Shown: one piece after another, positions 51,806 to 59,986 of the stretch | Numbering within the stretch: position 1 is the stretch's first letter | Layout of the letters: each line of letters begins with the position of its first letter | Assembly: GCF_900141985.1 (NCBI RefSeq) | Contig: NZ_FQZK01000008.1 | Coordinates: 124,001 to 188,000, forward strand | Direction: 5' to 3' | DNA: 64,000 nt | Source of the DNA: Nocardiopsis flavescens | Lineage (GTDB): Bacteria > Actinomycetota > Actinomycetes > Streptosporangiales > Streptosporangiaceae | Program-made: the position numbers and the translations under genes | Notes under the pieces: generated by a model | Databases searched by the model: none | What the model was told of the DNA's origin: nothing | Seen by the model: only the letters and a program-made list of their open reading frames with translations

Positions 51806-51877
51806 CGGTGTGTAGCTCAGCCAGCAGAGCACCCGGCTCTGGACCGGGGGGCGCGGGGGCGGAACCCGCCGCACCGG
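51806..51877 (+). tRNA. tRNA-like element 3, anticodon CUG, aberrant T-loop
   Basis: Cloverleaf with acceptor CGGTGTG/CGCACCG (51806-51812, 51870-51876; one G-T pair), D-stem GCTC/GAGC, anticodon stem CCCGG/CCGGG with loop CTCTGGA (anticodon CTG, 51839-51841), four-base variable loop, T-stem GCGGG/CCCGC, T-loop GGCGGAA. The D-loop AGCCAGCA lacks G19. The discriminator position is 51877 and the start codon of the next gene is at 51879, so the 5' leader of that mRNA is this element. Confidence 0.65.
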
Positions 51878-51878
51878 C

Positions 51879-54185
51879 ATGGACGACACCACCCCCCTGC
51901 ACGCGGGCCCCGGGTACCCGGCGGGCCGCCTGCTCAAGGAGCTGGCCACCGCGGCCGCCCACGACGACCCCGCCGTACGGGAGGCCGCCGAGCGCCGGGC
52001 CGCCGGCTGGCGGCGCGTCGTGGAGGGCATGGCCTCGGGGCGGCTCTCGATCGGCTCGCGCACCCCCGTGCCGGGCCTGCCCGCCTGGGTGACCCCCGAG
52101 GTCGCACACGGCGGCTTCGCCACCGGAGAGGCCGCCGCGGCGGGCCCGCTGCGCCCGCACGAGCTGGACCTCGTCCGCCGGCACGGCCTGGACGAGGACC
52201 GCGCCGCCCTGTACGCCCACCACCTCACCGAGGAGGGGCTGAGCCACCTGGGCACGCTGCTGGACGGCGGCGGCTACGCGCTGGACCAGCCCGAGCAGGG
52301 CGCCCTGCTCACCGTGGTGCGGCTGCTGCGGGCGGGCGACACCGGCGCCGCGCTGCGCCTGCTCGCCGAACTCGACCCCTTCGCGGCGGTCCTGTGCTTC
52401 ACCCCGCGGCCGGCCCCCGTGCGCGACCTGCCCCCGGGCTCGGTGTTCCGCTGGTCCGTCGGCGACGTGCGGGCGACCCTGGCGGCGGTGGCCTCGCGCG
52501 GCCCCGGGGCCCCCAACGCCCAGCGGGAGGCGCTGGCGGTGTGGAACCCCTTCGCCGACCGGCTGCTGTCGCACTGGCTGGAGACCCGCGGCGAGGACGG
52601 GGTGGACGCGCACCGCCCCGACGGGTGGGCCGCGCGCGGCGCCGGCCTGCTCGACGAGTACGAGCGGCTGGCCGCCGAGCACACGCTGTGCACCAAGCAC
52701 AGGCGCCCCAAGGAGAACACCGCGATCCTGCTGGCCGCGCTGCGCGAGGCCGTGGGGCCGGACGGCGACGGCACCGGGGTGCTCGGCGCCCGGCGGCGGG
52801 GCCTGCTCCGGCACGCGGTGACCGCCGTGACCGCCAAGCGCGGCGTCCCCGGCTCCGCCGGGCACCGCGCACTGCGCGCCGGCCAGGCCGCCCACGCGGC
52901 GCTGCCCACCCACGACGTGCTGGCCGCGCTGCTCGCCGAGCGGCTGTCCGCGCTGCCCGAGAACTCGGGGGTGCCCGACCCCGCGGCGGCGCTGTCCCCC
53001 GTCACCGCCGGGGAGGCGCGGGACTTCGACGCCGCCGAGGGGTCCGCGGTCCCCGCCCCGCTGCGCGCCCGGGTGGAGAAGGCCGTGGTCGCACCGCTGG
53101 AGGACCTGGTGAACCTGGGCGTGGTCCCCTCCGCCGAGGTGCTGGCCTCGCTGGTGCCCGCGCTGGCCGCCGCGGCGGAGACCGCGGCGATCGGCGACCG
53201 GGCGACGGCGCGGCTGGTGGCCGCCCACCACGAGGCGTTCGCCCGGCGCCGGTCGCTGCTGCTGCTGAACCTGGGATCCCAGGTGCGGCGGGGCGAGCTG
53301 CCGTGGGTACGGGAGCTGGAGGCGCACCACGGTTCGGCGCGGGTGCGCCGGGAGGCCGCGCGCGCCCTCATCACCCGGCTGGGCGACACGGTACTGACCC
53401 ACTTCCCCGGGACCCTCACCCCGAACCCCCTCGTGAGCGAACTCGGCGGGCTGGCCCGCACCGCCGAGGGACTGGCGCCGCCGCTCCAGCCGGACTTCCC
53501 GTTCGTGGAGGAGTTGGCCTCCGACATCTTCCTGGGCGCCTTCTCCCCCAAGTTCGCCCGGGCCGCGCGGCGGGCGGCGCGGACGGTGGAGGGGACCCTG
53601 TACGCGCGGTACTACGGGATCGACTGCGGCCGGCTGGCCGCGCTGGAGGAGGATCCCGGCCGCGGCGGGCCGGGCTTCGCGGAGCTGTGCCTGGAGCGCG
53701 CCGGGGACCCGCCGACGTCGGTGGCCGGGAACGGCACGGTGATCGAGCAGGCGCAGATCCTCACCACGCACAACCTCGCGGCCCTGGCGGAGGCCGGGTC
53801 CCGTCCGGCGGACGGGTGGGCGGCCGCGGCGCGGCGGGCGCACCTGACGGCGGTGCGGCTGCTGGGGGCGCTGCCCCGGGTGTACGACGCGCTCGCGCAC
53901 GTGAAGAACGCGGCGTTCGCCTGGCGCCAGGCGGTGTTCCTGCTGTCGCGGTGCCCGGTGCGGGAGCAGCGCGAGGTGCTGGCCTGGATGGAGTCCCTGG
54001 AGGCGCCGTCCCACGTGCGCGAGAGGCTGGCCCCGGCGCTGGTGTGGCTGCGCGCGGCGGTGGCGGGCGACCACCTCCCGGCACGTGACGCGGACGGGGT
54101 GGTGCGGTTCCTGGGCTGGTCGGCGGGGCGCCACTGGATGCTGGACATCGCCCCGGAGGCGCTGTACCGCCGCCGGCCGCTCTGA
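51879..54185 (+). CDS. 768-residue conserved actinobacterial protein, unknown function, behind tRNA-like array
   Basis: ATG at 51879, with no Shine-Dalgarno site between it and the tRNA-like element that ends at 51877. A soluble, almost wholly helical protein. Blocks that look conserved in actinomycete relatives I recall: SRTPVPGLPAWVTPEVAHGG (~60-79), AHTLCTKHRRPKENTAILLA, RRSLLLLNLGSQVRRGELPW, ELASDIFLGAFSPKFARAAR, LYARYYGIDCGRL, and NGTVIEQAQILTTHNLAALA. The HEAT-like helical character would suit an RNA or protein scaffold. There is no vWA/MIDAS pattern, nuclease motif or ATPase motif. A terminator follows at 54233. Confidence 0.75.
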   Translation: MDDTTPLHAGPGYPAGRLLKELATAAAHDDPAVREAAERRAAGWRRVVEGMASGRLSIGSRTPVPGLPAWVTPEVAHGGFATGEAAAAGPLRPHELDLVRRHGLDEDRAALYAHHLTEEGLSHLGTLLDGGGYALDQPEQGALLTVVRLLRAGDTGAALRLLAELDPFAAVLCFTPRPAPVRDLPPGSVFRWSVGDVRATLAAVASRGPGAPNAQREALAVWNPFADRLLSHWLETRGEDGVDAHRPDGWAARGAGLLDEYERLAAEHTLCTKHRRPKENTAILLAALREAVGPDGDGTGVLGARRRGLLRHAVTAVTAKRGVPGSAGHRALRAGQAAHAALPTHDVLAALLAERLSALPENSGVPDPAAALSPVTAGEARDFDAAEGSAVPAPLRARVEKAVVAPLEDLVNLGVVPSAEVLASLVPALAAAAETAAIGDRATARLVAAHHEAFARRRSLLLLNLGSQVRRGELPWVRELEAHHGSARVRREAARALITRLGDTVLTHFPGTLTPNPLVSELGGLARTAEGLAPPLQPDFPFVEELASDIFLGAFSPKFARAARRAARTVEGTLYARYYGIDCGRLAALEEDPGRGGPGFAELCLERAGDPPTSVAGNGTVIEQAQILTTHNLAALAEAGSRPADGWAAAARRAHLTAVRLLGALPRVYDALAHVKNAAFAWRQAVFLLSRCPVREQREVLAWMESLEAPSHVRERLAPALVWLRAAVAGDHLPARDADGVVRFLGWSAGRHWMLDIAPEALYRRRPL

Positions 54186-54232
54186 CCGGCGGGGCGCCGA
54201 TCCGCCGGCGGGCGGTGCCCGCGGGCAGGAGG

Positions 54233-54263
54233 CCGCTCCCCGGGCCGCCGCCCCGGGGAGCGG
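54233..54263 (+). terminator. Terminator of the 768-residue protein gene
   Basis: CCGCTCCCCGGG (54233-54244) and CCCGGGGAGCGG (54252-54263) pair perfectly around seven bases, 47 bp after the stop. Confidence 0.65.
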
Positions 54264-54497
54264 GTCCGGGCTCGGGGACGAGGACGGGCGACGCCCTGCC
54301 GCGGGAACCGGCCCCGCAGGACCGGCCCACACGCCCCTCGGGGCGGCCGGGTGCCCGGGGGGACGGGGGTCCGGTTCCGGAGCGTGAACGGTAGGGCACC
54401 GCTCGTGCGATAGGGGGTGTGGGGGAGGCCTTCGCCGTGACAGTGTTGCGGAACCGGGCGCTCCCCCGCGTCCGCCCCCCGCGAACGGAGGAACCCC
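54264..54497. other. Leader of the PI-PLC-like gene
   Basis: About 230 bp with no gene. GATAGGGG near 54409-54416 may be part of a promoter. Nothing more was recognised. Confidence 0.35.
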
Positions 54498-55499
54498 ATG
54501 CCCCCCGTGTCCGCCCCCGCCCGCCCCCTCCCGGCCCCCGCGCCGGCCGGACCGCGCCCCGCCCCCCTGTCCCTGCTGTGGTCGGCCCTGATCACCCTGG
54601 TCGTCCTGCCCGGCCTCATGGCCCCCGCCCCGGCCGCCGCCGAGACCGTGACCGCCGCCGAGCCCGCCGCGTGGATGGGCGCCCTGCCCGACGGCGCGGG
54701 CCTGGCGGAGCTGTCCATCCCGGGCACCCACGACAGCGGGGCCTGGCGCGGCACCGTGTGGTCGCGCACCCAGGACCTCACCATCACCGAGCAGCTCGAC
54801 GCGGGTGTGCGCTTCCTGGACGTGCGCACCCGCCACTACCGGGACGCCTTCCCCATCCACCACGGCGCCGAGTACCTGCACCTGAACTTCACCGACGTGG
54901 TCGTGGCGATCGGCGCGTTCCTGGAGCGCAACCCCAGCGAGACGGTGCTGATCCGGATGAAGCGGGAGCACACCGAGGAGGAGAACACCCGCAGCTACGA
55001 GGAGACCCTCGACCACTACATCGAGGAGGACCCGGGTACCCGGGAGATCCTCGGCGAGCGCCTGTGGCGGCCCGCGCAGCAGGGCGGGGCGTACGTCCCG
55101 GACCTGGGCGAGGTGCGCGGGCGGATCGTCATCGTGCAGGACTTCCCGGCCTCGCGCGACTACGGGATCGGCTGGAACGGCCCGGCGACGGACATCCAGG
55201 ACGACTACCGGGTGCCCACCCTCTTCGACATCCCCGCCAAGTGGGACAAGGTGCGCGCCCACCTGAACGAGGCGGCCTCGGGGCCGGCGGGGACCCTGTA
55301 CATCAACCACCTGAGCGGGAGCGGGGCGCCGTTCGCGAACCCGCGCGAGGTGGCCTGGGGGTTCCTGGGGTCGCGCGGGGTCAACGCGTACGCGGTGGCG
55401 CACCTGCGGCAGGCGCCCCCGGAGCGGACCGGGATCGTGGTGATGGACTTCCCCGACCGGGAGCTGATCGACCTGGTGCTCGCGCGCAACACGGGGTGA
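54498..55499 (+). CDS. Secreted phosphatidylinositol-specific phospholipase C-like protein
   Basis: 333 residues from ATG at 54498 with GGAGGAA upstream. A long signal peptide (LLWSALITLVVLPGLMAPAP, cleavage near AAAE at ~49) precedes a PLC-X TIM barrel. The first catalytic His is in LSIPGTHDSGAWRG (~72-85), Asp/Arg follow in RFLDVRTRHYRDAF, and the second His is in FPIHHGAEY (~122-130). Bacterial enzymes of this type cut phosphatidylinositol or related lipids without calcium. Both histidines are present, so activity is likely. Confidence 0.9.
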   Translation: MPPVSAPARPLPAPAPAGPRPAPLSLLWSALITLVVLPGLMAPAPAAAETVTAAEPAAWMGALPDGAGLAELSIPGTHDSGAWRGTVWSRTQDLTITEQLDAGVRFLDVRTRHYRDAFPIHHGAEYLHLNFTDVVVAIGAFLERNPSETVLIRMKREHTEEENTRSYEETLDHYIEEDPGTREILGERLWRPAQQGGAYVPDLGEVRGRIVIVQDFPASRDYGIGWNGPATDIQDDYRVPTLFDIPAKWDKVRAHLNEAASGPAGTLYINHLSGSGAPFANPREVAWGFLGSRGVNAYAVAHLRQAPPERTGIVVMDFPDRELIDLVLARNTG

Positions 55500-56377
55500 A
55501 CCCGTGGGTCCGGTCCGCCGGCGCCTACCGCCGTCCGCCCTTCGGGCACGGTCGGCGCCGGCGGGACCGGGTGGGATCCGGGGCCCGGGCGGGGCGTCCG
55601 TCCACACCGCCCCGCGCCGGGACTCCCGGGTCCCGGAGAACACCTTACGGAATGCGAGGGAGTGAACGTGAACGCTTTCGGAAAACCCGTGAGACACGCG
55701 GGACGGTTGTGGCTCTTGTCTCTCCCTGTCCGTTATTCAGGGTGACATCACGGACACCGGTGTACATGAGGGGCGGGGCGGTGGAACGCCGGTCAGGCGG
55801 TCCGACCGCCGCGCGCCGCCCGGACCGGGCGCACGACTGCAACAGGATGGGCACGATCGGTGCCGGAGCGCGGTGCCCGCCGTTCGAGCGCACCGGCGGA
55901 GGCGGTGCCCCTCCAGCCGCCGATCGCCGCCTCCGGAGGCGGCGATCGGCCGCGCCGGCCGCTCCGCTCCCGTACCCCGGACGAACACCGCGGCGGTGGC
56001 CGGTCCCCCGGTAGGAGGCCGGCCCCCGGCGGGCGCGGATCCGCCCACGCGGACCGGCCGAGGCGGCGGGCCCGTTCGGCCCGGACCTCGGCTTCCGAGG
56101 GCGGGGGCACCCGGCCCCGGGCACAGGCCCCTCCCCGGCCTCCGGACGGCGCAGCGGACCCTTCCGCCAGGGGCGAGCGCCCCGGGACAGGGAGGCCCGG
56201 TCCCGTGGACGGGGCATCCTCCCCCGGCTCCCCGGACGACACGGCGGACCCCTCCGCCGGAACCCGGCACCTCCGGGGCGGGGAGGCCGGCCCCCGGCGT
56301 GCCCGGACCGGGCGCGGGCGCGTCCGAACGGTCCGGTAGCCTGCCGGGGTCGTCCACCCCCGTGTGAAGAGGTCCCC
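55500..56377. other. 878-bp gene-free stretch with repeats and a 32-bp palindrome
   Basis: No accepted gene. Contents: a more AT-rich island at 55640-55760, which could hold a short frame (GTG at 55670, about 27 codons, behind AGGGAG) that I do not trust; the perfect palindrome at 55919-55950; and two ~89-bp tandem units starting at 56131 and 56220 (shared blocks CCCCGG, CCGGACG, GCGGACCC, TCCGCC). GGAGGCCGGCCCCCGGCG occurs both near 56014 and near 56282. This looks like degenerate repetitive filler. Confidence 0.5.
55919..55950. terminator. 32-bp perfect palindrome, terminator-like
   Basis: Left half GCCGATCGCCGCCTCC and its exact reverse complement with no spacer. As RNA it forms 14 pairs with a CCGG loop on either strand. 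It lies 420 bp after the PI-PLC stop, rather far for its terminator. Confidence 0.45.
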
Positions 56378-57115
56378 ATGAGCCGCAGCGTCCTGGTCAC
56401 CGGTGCCGCCCGGGGCATCGGCCGGGCGGTGGCCCGGGCCTTCGCGGAGTCGGGCGACCGGGTCGCCGTGCACTACGGCACACGGCGCGCGGAGGCCGAG
56501 GCGACCCTGGAGTCCCTGCCCGGCACGGGCCACGCCCTGGTCGGCGCGGACCTGGGAGACCCCGACGGCGCCGCCGGCCTGGTCGGGCGCGCGGTCGAGC
56601 TGCTGGGCGGGGTCGACGTCGTGGTCAACAACGCCGCCGTCAACATCGCTCACCCGGTCGCCGACACCCCCTACGGGGAGTGGCGGCGGGCCTGGCGCGC
56701 GACGATGGACGTGAACGTGTTCGGGGCCGCCGACGTCTCCTACCTCGCGGCCCGGCACATGATCGACCGCGGCGTGCGCGGCCGGATCGTCAACGTCGGC
56801 TCGCGCGGCGCCTACAAGGGCGAACCCGACCACCCCGCCTACGGCGCGGCCAAGGCCGCCCTGCACTCCCTCGGCCAGTCGCTGGCCGTGGCCCTGGCCC
56901 CGCACGGAATCGCGGTGGCCTCGGTCGCCCCGGGTTTCGTGGACACCGAGCGTGTGGCCGGGCGCCTGTCGGACGCGGTGCGCGCCCAGAGCCCCTTCGG
57001 CCGGGTCGCGACCCCCGAGGAGGTCGCCGCGGCGGTCCACTACCTCGCCTCCCCCGCCGCCGTGTGGTCCTCCGGCGCCGTGCTCGACGTCAACGGCGCC
57101 TCCCACCTGCGCTGA
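56378..57115 (+). CDS. Short-chain dehydrogenase/reductase (FabG-like)
   Basis: 245 residues from ATG at 56378. Classical SDR: cofactor loop VTGAARGIGRAVARAF (~7-22), NNAAVN, catalytic Ser in NVGSRGAYKG (~139-148) and YxxxK in YGAAKAALHSLGQSL (~155-169), ending GAVLDVNGASHLR. Basic residues after strand 2 (YGTRRAEAE) suggest NADP(H). It lies just before the GntR gene of the sugar-uptake cluster and could reduce or oxidise a sugar or sugar acid, but the substrate is a guess. Confidence 0.9.
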   Translation: MSRSVLVTGAARGIGRAVARAFAESGDRVAVHYGTRRAEAEATLESLPGTGHALVGADLGDPDGAAGLVGRAVELLGGVDVVVNNAAVNIAHPVADTPYGEWRRAWRATMDVNVFGAADVSYLAARHMIDRGVRGRIVNVGSRGAYKGEPDHPAYGAAKAALHSLGQSLAVALAPHGIAVASVAPGFVDTERVAGRLSDAVRAQSPFGRVATPEEVAAAVHYLASPAAVWSSGAVLDVNGASHLR

Positions 57116-57497
57116 GTCCGGGCTCCCCGGCCCCCGTGGACGGAGCGGCCCCGCGCACGTCGCACGCGGCCCGGCGCGGACCCGCGTGCGGGCTCCCGTG
57201 CGCCTTCCGCCGCCCGGTGCGGGCCGCAGGGGACGGTTCCGCCGCACCGGACCGCCGACGCGGAGGCCGGCTCCGCCGCCCTACGCGCCCCGGCCGCCGG
57301 GTGCCCCACCCGGCTTCCGCCCGGTTCCCACGTCCCCCGCTCGCGCTTCCCGCGGCCGGGACTCCGCCGTTCCGGGCCCTTTTCCGTGTGCGAGTGGTCA
57401 CAGCCGACGCACGGCAAAGCGATCGACCTTTTGTTTTACCGGTGCACCGGCTAGACAGATGTATGTTTTCGGGACTCCGCTGTGGCACCATGAATCC
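57116..57497. other. Gap and promoter region before the GntR gene
   Basis: The first 250 bp is GC-rich filler. Around 57420-57470 the sequence becomes AT-richer (GATCGACCTTTTGTTTTACC) and carries the palindrome at 57439-57450; this is the likely promoter of the regulator. Confidence 0.5.
57439..57450. promoter_or_regulatory. 12-bp palindrome in the GntR promoter region
   Basis: CCGGTGCACCGG is a perfect palindrome 48 bp before the regulator's start codon, next to CTAGACAG. It may be an autoregulatory site. Confidence 0.45.
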
Positions 57498-58178
57498 GTG
57501 AATCGACAGGCCTTCTCTCTCGCCCCCTCGTCCCTGACCGACGCCCTCTACCAGTCCCTGCGTCGACGCATCATCAACGGCGAGATCGCCGCGGGCGAGA
57601 AACTCACCGAGCAGCGCATCGCCACCGAGTACGACGTCGCACGCCCCACCGCCAAGGTGTGCCTGGAGCGGCTGACCGTGCTCGGCCTGCTCCAGCGCTC
57701 CGCCCACAAGACCGCGGTGGTGCCCGAGCTGGACGCCGACGAGGTCCGGGACCTCTTCTTCAGCCGGGGCACCGTGGAGAGCGCGGCCGTCACCGTCCTG
57801 GCCTCCGGCGGATCGGTGCCCGTCGAGGCGACCGAGGCCCAGGTGCTCATCGAGGCGGCGGCCCGGGACGGCGACTTCGAGCGGCAGGTGGACGCCGACA
57901 TCGCCTTCCACACCGCGCTCGTCTCGGGGGCCGGCAGCCGGCGCCTGAACCGGATGCACGAGCTGATCATGGGCGAGGTGCACCTGACCATGGGGCGCTT
58001 CCAGGCGCACCGCTCGACGCAGGGCAGCACCATCGCGCACGAGCACGCGGCGATCCTCGACGGCATCGAGGCCCGCGACCCCGAGCGGGCCCGCGTCCAC
58101 CTGGCCGAGCACCTCGACCACGCACGCGACCGCCTCCTGGCGCGGCTGGAGGCCGACGCCGCGGAGGCGGCCGGGTAG
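57498..58178 (+). CDS. GntR-family regulator (FCD) of the sugar-uptake cluster
   Basis: 226 residues from GTG at 57498; the ribosome site is weak. Winged helix ~12-76 (IATEYDVARPTAKVCLERLT), then an FCD domain with DIAFHTALVSGAGSRRL (~137-153) and HEHAAILDGIEARD and HLAEHLDHARD near the end, which supply the metal-site His. It is tail-to-tail with the transporter genes. Sugar-acid or oligosaccharide sensing is plausible. Confidence 0.88.
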   Translation: MNRQAFSLAPSSLTDALYQSLRRRIINGEIAAGEKLTEQRIATEYDVARPTAKVCLERLTVLGLLQRSAHKTAVVPELDADEVRDLFFSRGTVESAAVTVLASGGSVPVEATEAQVLIEAAARDGDFERQVDADIAFHTALVSGAGSRRLNRMHELIMGEVHLTMGRFQAHRSTQGSTIAHEHAAILDGIEARDPERARVHLAEHLDHARDRLLARLEADAAEAAG

Positions 58179-58184
58179 GGGGCC

Positions 58185-59063
58185 TCACTTGAGGCCGGTG
58201 GTGGCCACCCCCCGGATGAGGTAGCGCTGGGCGAAGACGAAGAACGCCAGCACCGGTGCGAGGGACAGCAGGGACATCGCGAAGAGCATCCCGATCCCCT
58301 GTTGGCTCTCCGAGCTCACCATCGAGTTCAGCGCCACCGGCACGGTGTACATGTCGGTGGAGGTCAGGTAGATCAGCGGTGTGAAGAAGTCGTTCCACGT
58401 CCAGATGAACGTGAAGATGGTCGTGGTCACCAGGGCGGGGCGCATCAGCGGGAAGATGATGTGCCAGAAGACCCGGAAGGGTCCCGCCCCGTCGATGGCC
58501 GCCGCCCGGTCCAGGTCCCGGGGGATGCCCCGGATGAACTGCACCATCAGGAAGACGAAGAACGCGTCGGTGGCCAGGAACTTGGGGATGAGCAGCGGCA
58601 GGTAGGTGTTCACCCAGCCCAGCTGCGAGAAGAAGATGTACTGCGGGATGATCAGGACGTGCATCGGCAGCATCACCGACACCAGGGTGATGGCGAAGAA
58701 CAGCCGCTTGCCCCGGAAGTCCAGCCGGGCCAGCGCGTAGGCCGCCAGGGAGCAGGAGAACAGGTTCCCCACGATGGATCCGACGGTCACGGCCAGCGAG
58801 TTGAGGAAGAACCCCGAGAAGGGCTGGTTGAGGGCGTGCCAGCCGTCCCGGAAGTTCTCGAAGGTGTACTCGTCGGACACCAGCCCCGGATCGGTCAGGA
58901 TCAGGTGGGCCGGCTTGAAGGCGCTCACCGCCATCCAGACCAGCGGGTAGACCATCACGATCAGGAAGAGCAGCAGGACGCCGTGCCTGATCAGGGTGGA
59001 CGGGGGCCGGCGGCGGCGCCGCAGCGGTCGGCGCGCGTCCGCGGTGGGGGTGGCGTTCGCCAT
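58185..59063 (-). CDS. Sugar ABC transporter permease (CUT1, MalG-like)
   Basis: 292 residues from ATG at 59063, sharing one base with the stop of the first permease (TGATG). Six membrane helices, starting with LIRHGVLLLFLIVMVYPLVW; the EAA loop for ATPase docking appears as DLDRAAAIDGAGPFRVFWHI (~190-209). It imports a mono- or oligosaccharide with the other permease and the binding protein. No ATPase gene is present, so a shared MsiK-like ATPase is likely. Confidence 0.93.
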   Translation of the reverse strand: MANATPTADARRPLRRRRRPPSTLIRHGVLLLFLIVMVYPLVWMAVSAFKPAHLILTDPGLVSDEYTFENFRDGWHALNQPFSGFFLNSLAVTVGSIVGNLFSCSLAAYALARLDFRGKRLFFAITLVSVMLPMHVLIIPQYIFFSQLGWVNTYLPLLIPKFLATDAFFVFLMVQFIRGIPRDLDRAAAIDGAGPFRVFWHIIFPLMRPALVTTTIFTFIWTWNDFFTPLIYLTSTDMYTVPVALNSMVSSESQQGIGMLFAMSLLSLAPVLAFFVFAQRYLIRGVATTGLK

Positions 59064-59983
59064 CAGTCGTCTCCGTAGAAGACCCAGTACTTGGACAGGA
59101 AGAAGTGGAGCGCGGTCACTCCGCCGATCACCAGCAGCAGCACCCAGGCCAGTGCCGAGGCGTAGCCCATGTCGAAGGACTTGAACCCCTGCTGGTACAC
59201 GTACAGCGTGTAGAAGAGGGTCGAGTCGACGGGGCCGCCCGTGCCGCCGCTGATGATGTGCGCCTGGGTGAACGTCTGGAAGGCGCCGATCGTCTGGAGG
59301 ATCAGGTTGAAGAAGATGATCGGCGTCAGCATGGGCACGGTGATGTGCCGGAAGCGGCGGTACCAGGAGGCCCCGTCCACGCGGGCGGCCTCGTAGAGCT
59401 CCTCGGGGACCTGGCGCAGCCCGGCCAGGAAGATCACCATCGGTGAGCCGAAGGTCCACACGTTCAGGACGATGAGGGTGGACAGCGCCGTCGCGGGGTT
59501 CTGGAGCCAGCTCTGGCCCTCGATGCCCACCCAGCCGAGCACGCTGTTGACCAGGCCGTTGTGGCCGAAGGCCTCACGCCACAGGATGGCCACCGCCACG
59601 CTGGCGCCCAGCAGCGAGGGGAGGTAGAACGCCCCGCGGTAGAACGCCAGGCCCCGCAGCCCGCGGTCGAGGACGACGGCCAGCAGGAGTGCGAACGCCA
59701 GCTGGAGCGGGACCGAGATGAACACGTACCGGGCCGTCACCGAGGCCGCCGCCCAGAAGCGGTCGTCCCCGAGCATGCGCTCGAAGTTGGCGAACCCGGT
59801 GAACCGGGGCGTGCTCAGGATGTTGTAGTCGGTGAAGGCCAGGTAGAGCGAGGCCCCCAGGGGGACCGCGGTCACCAGGGCCAGGCCCAGGAGCCAGGGG
59901 CTGAGGAAGACGTAGGCGGCACGCCCCTGCCGCCGGTGGCCGGGCGCCCCCGAGGGTCGGCGGCGCCCCACTGCTCTCGCCAC
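59063..59983 (-). CDS. Sugar ABC transporter permease (CUT1, MalF-like)
   Basis: 306 residues from GTG at 59983, three bases after the binding-protein stop. Six membrane helices beginning with AAYVFLSPWLLGLALVTAVP; the EAA loop is PEELYEAARVDGASWYRRFR (~201-220). It pairs with the MalG-like permease encoded next in the operon. Confidence 0.93.
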   Translation of the reverse strand: MARAVGRRRPSGAPGHRRQGRAAYVFLSPWLLGLALVTAVPLGASLYLAFTDYNILSTPRFTGFANFERMLGDDRFWAAASVTARYVFISVPLQLAFALLLAVVLDRGLRGLAFYRGAFYLPSLLGASVAVAILWREAFGHNGLVNSVLGWVGIEGQSWLQNPATALSTLIVLNVWTFGSPMVIFLAGLRQVPEELYEAARVDGASWYRRFRHITVPMLTPIIFFNLILQTIGAFQTFTQAHIISGGTGGPVDSTLFYTLYVYQQGFKSFDMGYASALAWVLLLVIGGVTALHFFLSKYWVFYGDD

Positions 59984-59986
59984 GGC

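Noticed and set aside
51602..51877. T-loop oddities as sequencing errors in normal tRNAs
   Set aside because: Three separate copies share the same GG in place of TT while the stems remain perfect; independent identical errors are unlikely.
49691..54088. A plus-strand frame open for about 1,465 codons
   Set aside because: It overlaps the zinc-finger protein on the other strand, the Cys-rich gene and the 768-residue gene in another frame. Composition is Arg/Pro/Ala/Gly only, typical of a shadow frame in GC-rich DNA.
51879..54185. Identity as a Ro60/TROVE protein with Y RNAs
   Set aside because: No MIDAS (DxSxS) or vWA domain and no TROVE motif that I can recognise. Kept only as an analogy.
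55670..55753. Short frame of about 27 codons starting GTG behind AGGGAG
   Set aside because: Two TTG leucine codons and no recognisable features; too short to trust without comparison.
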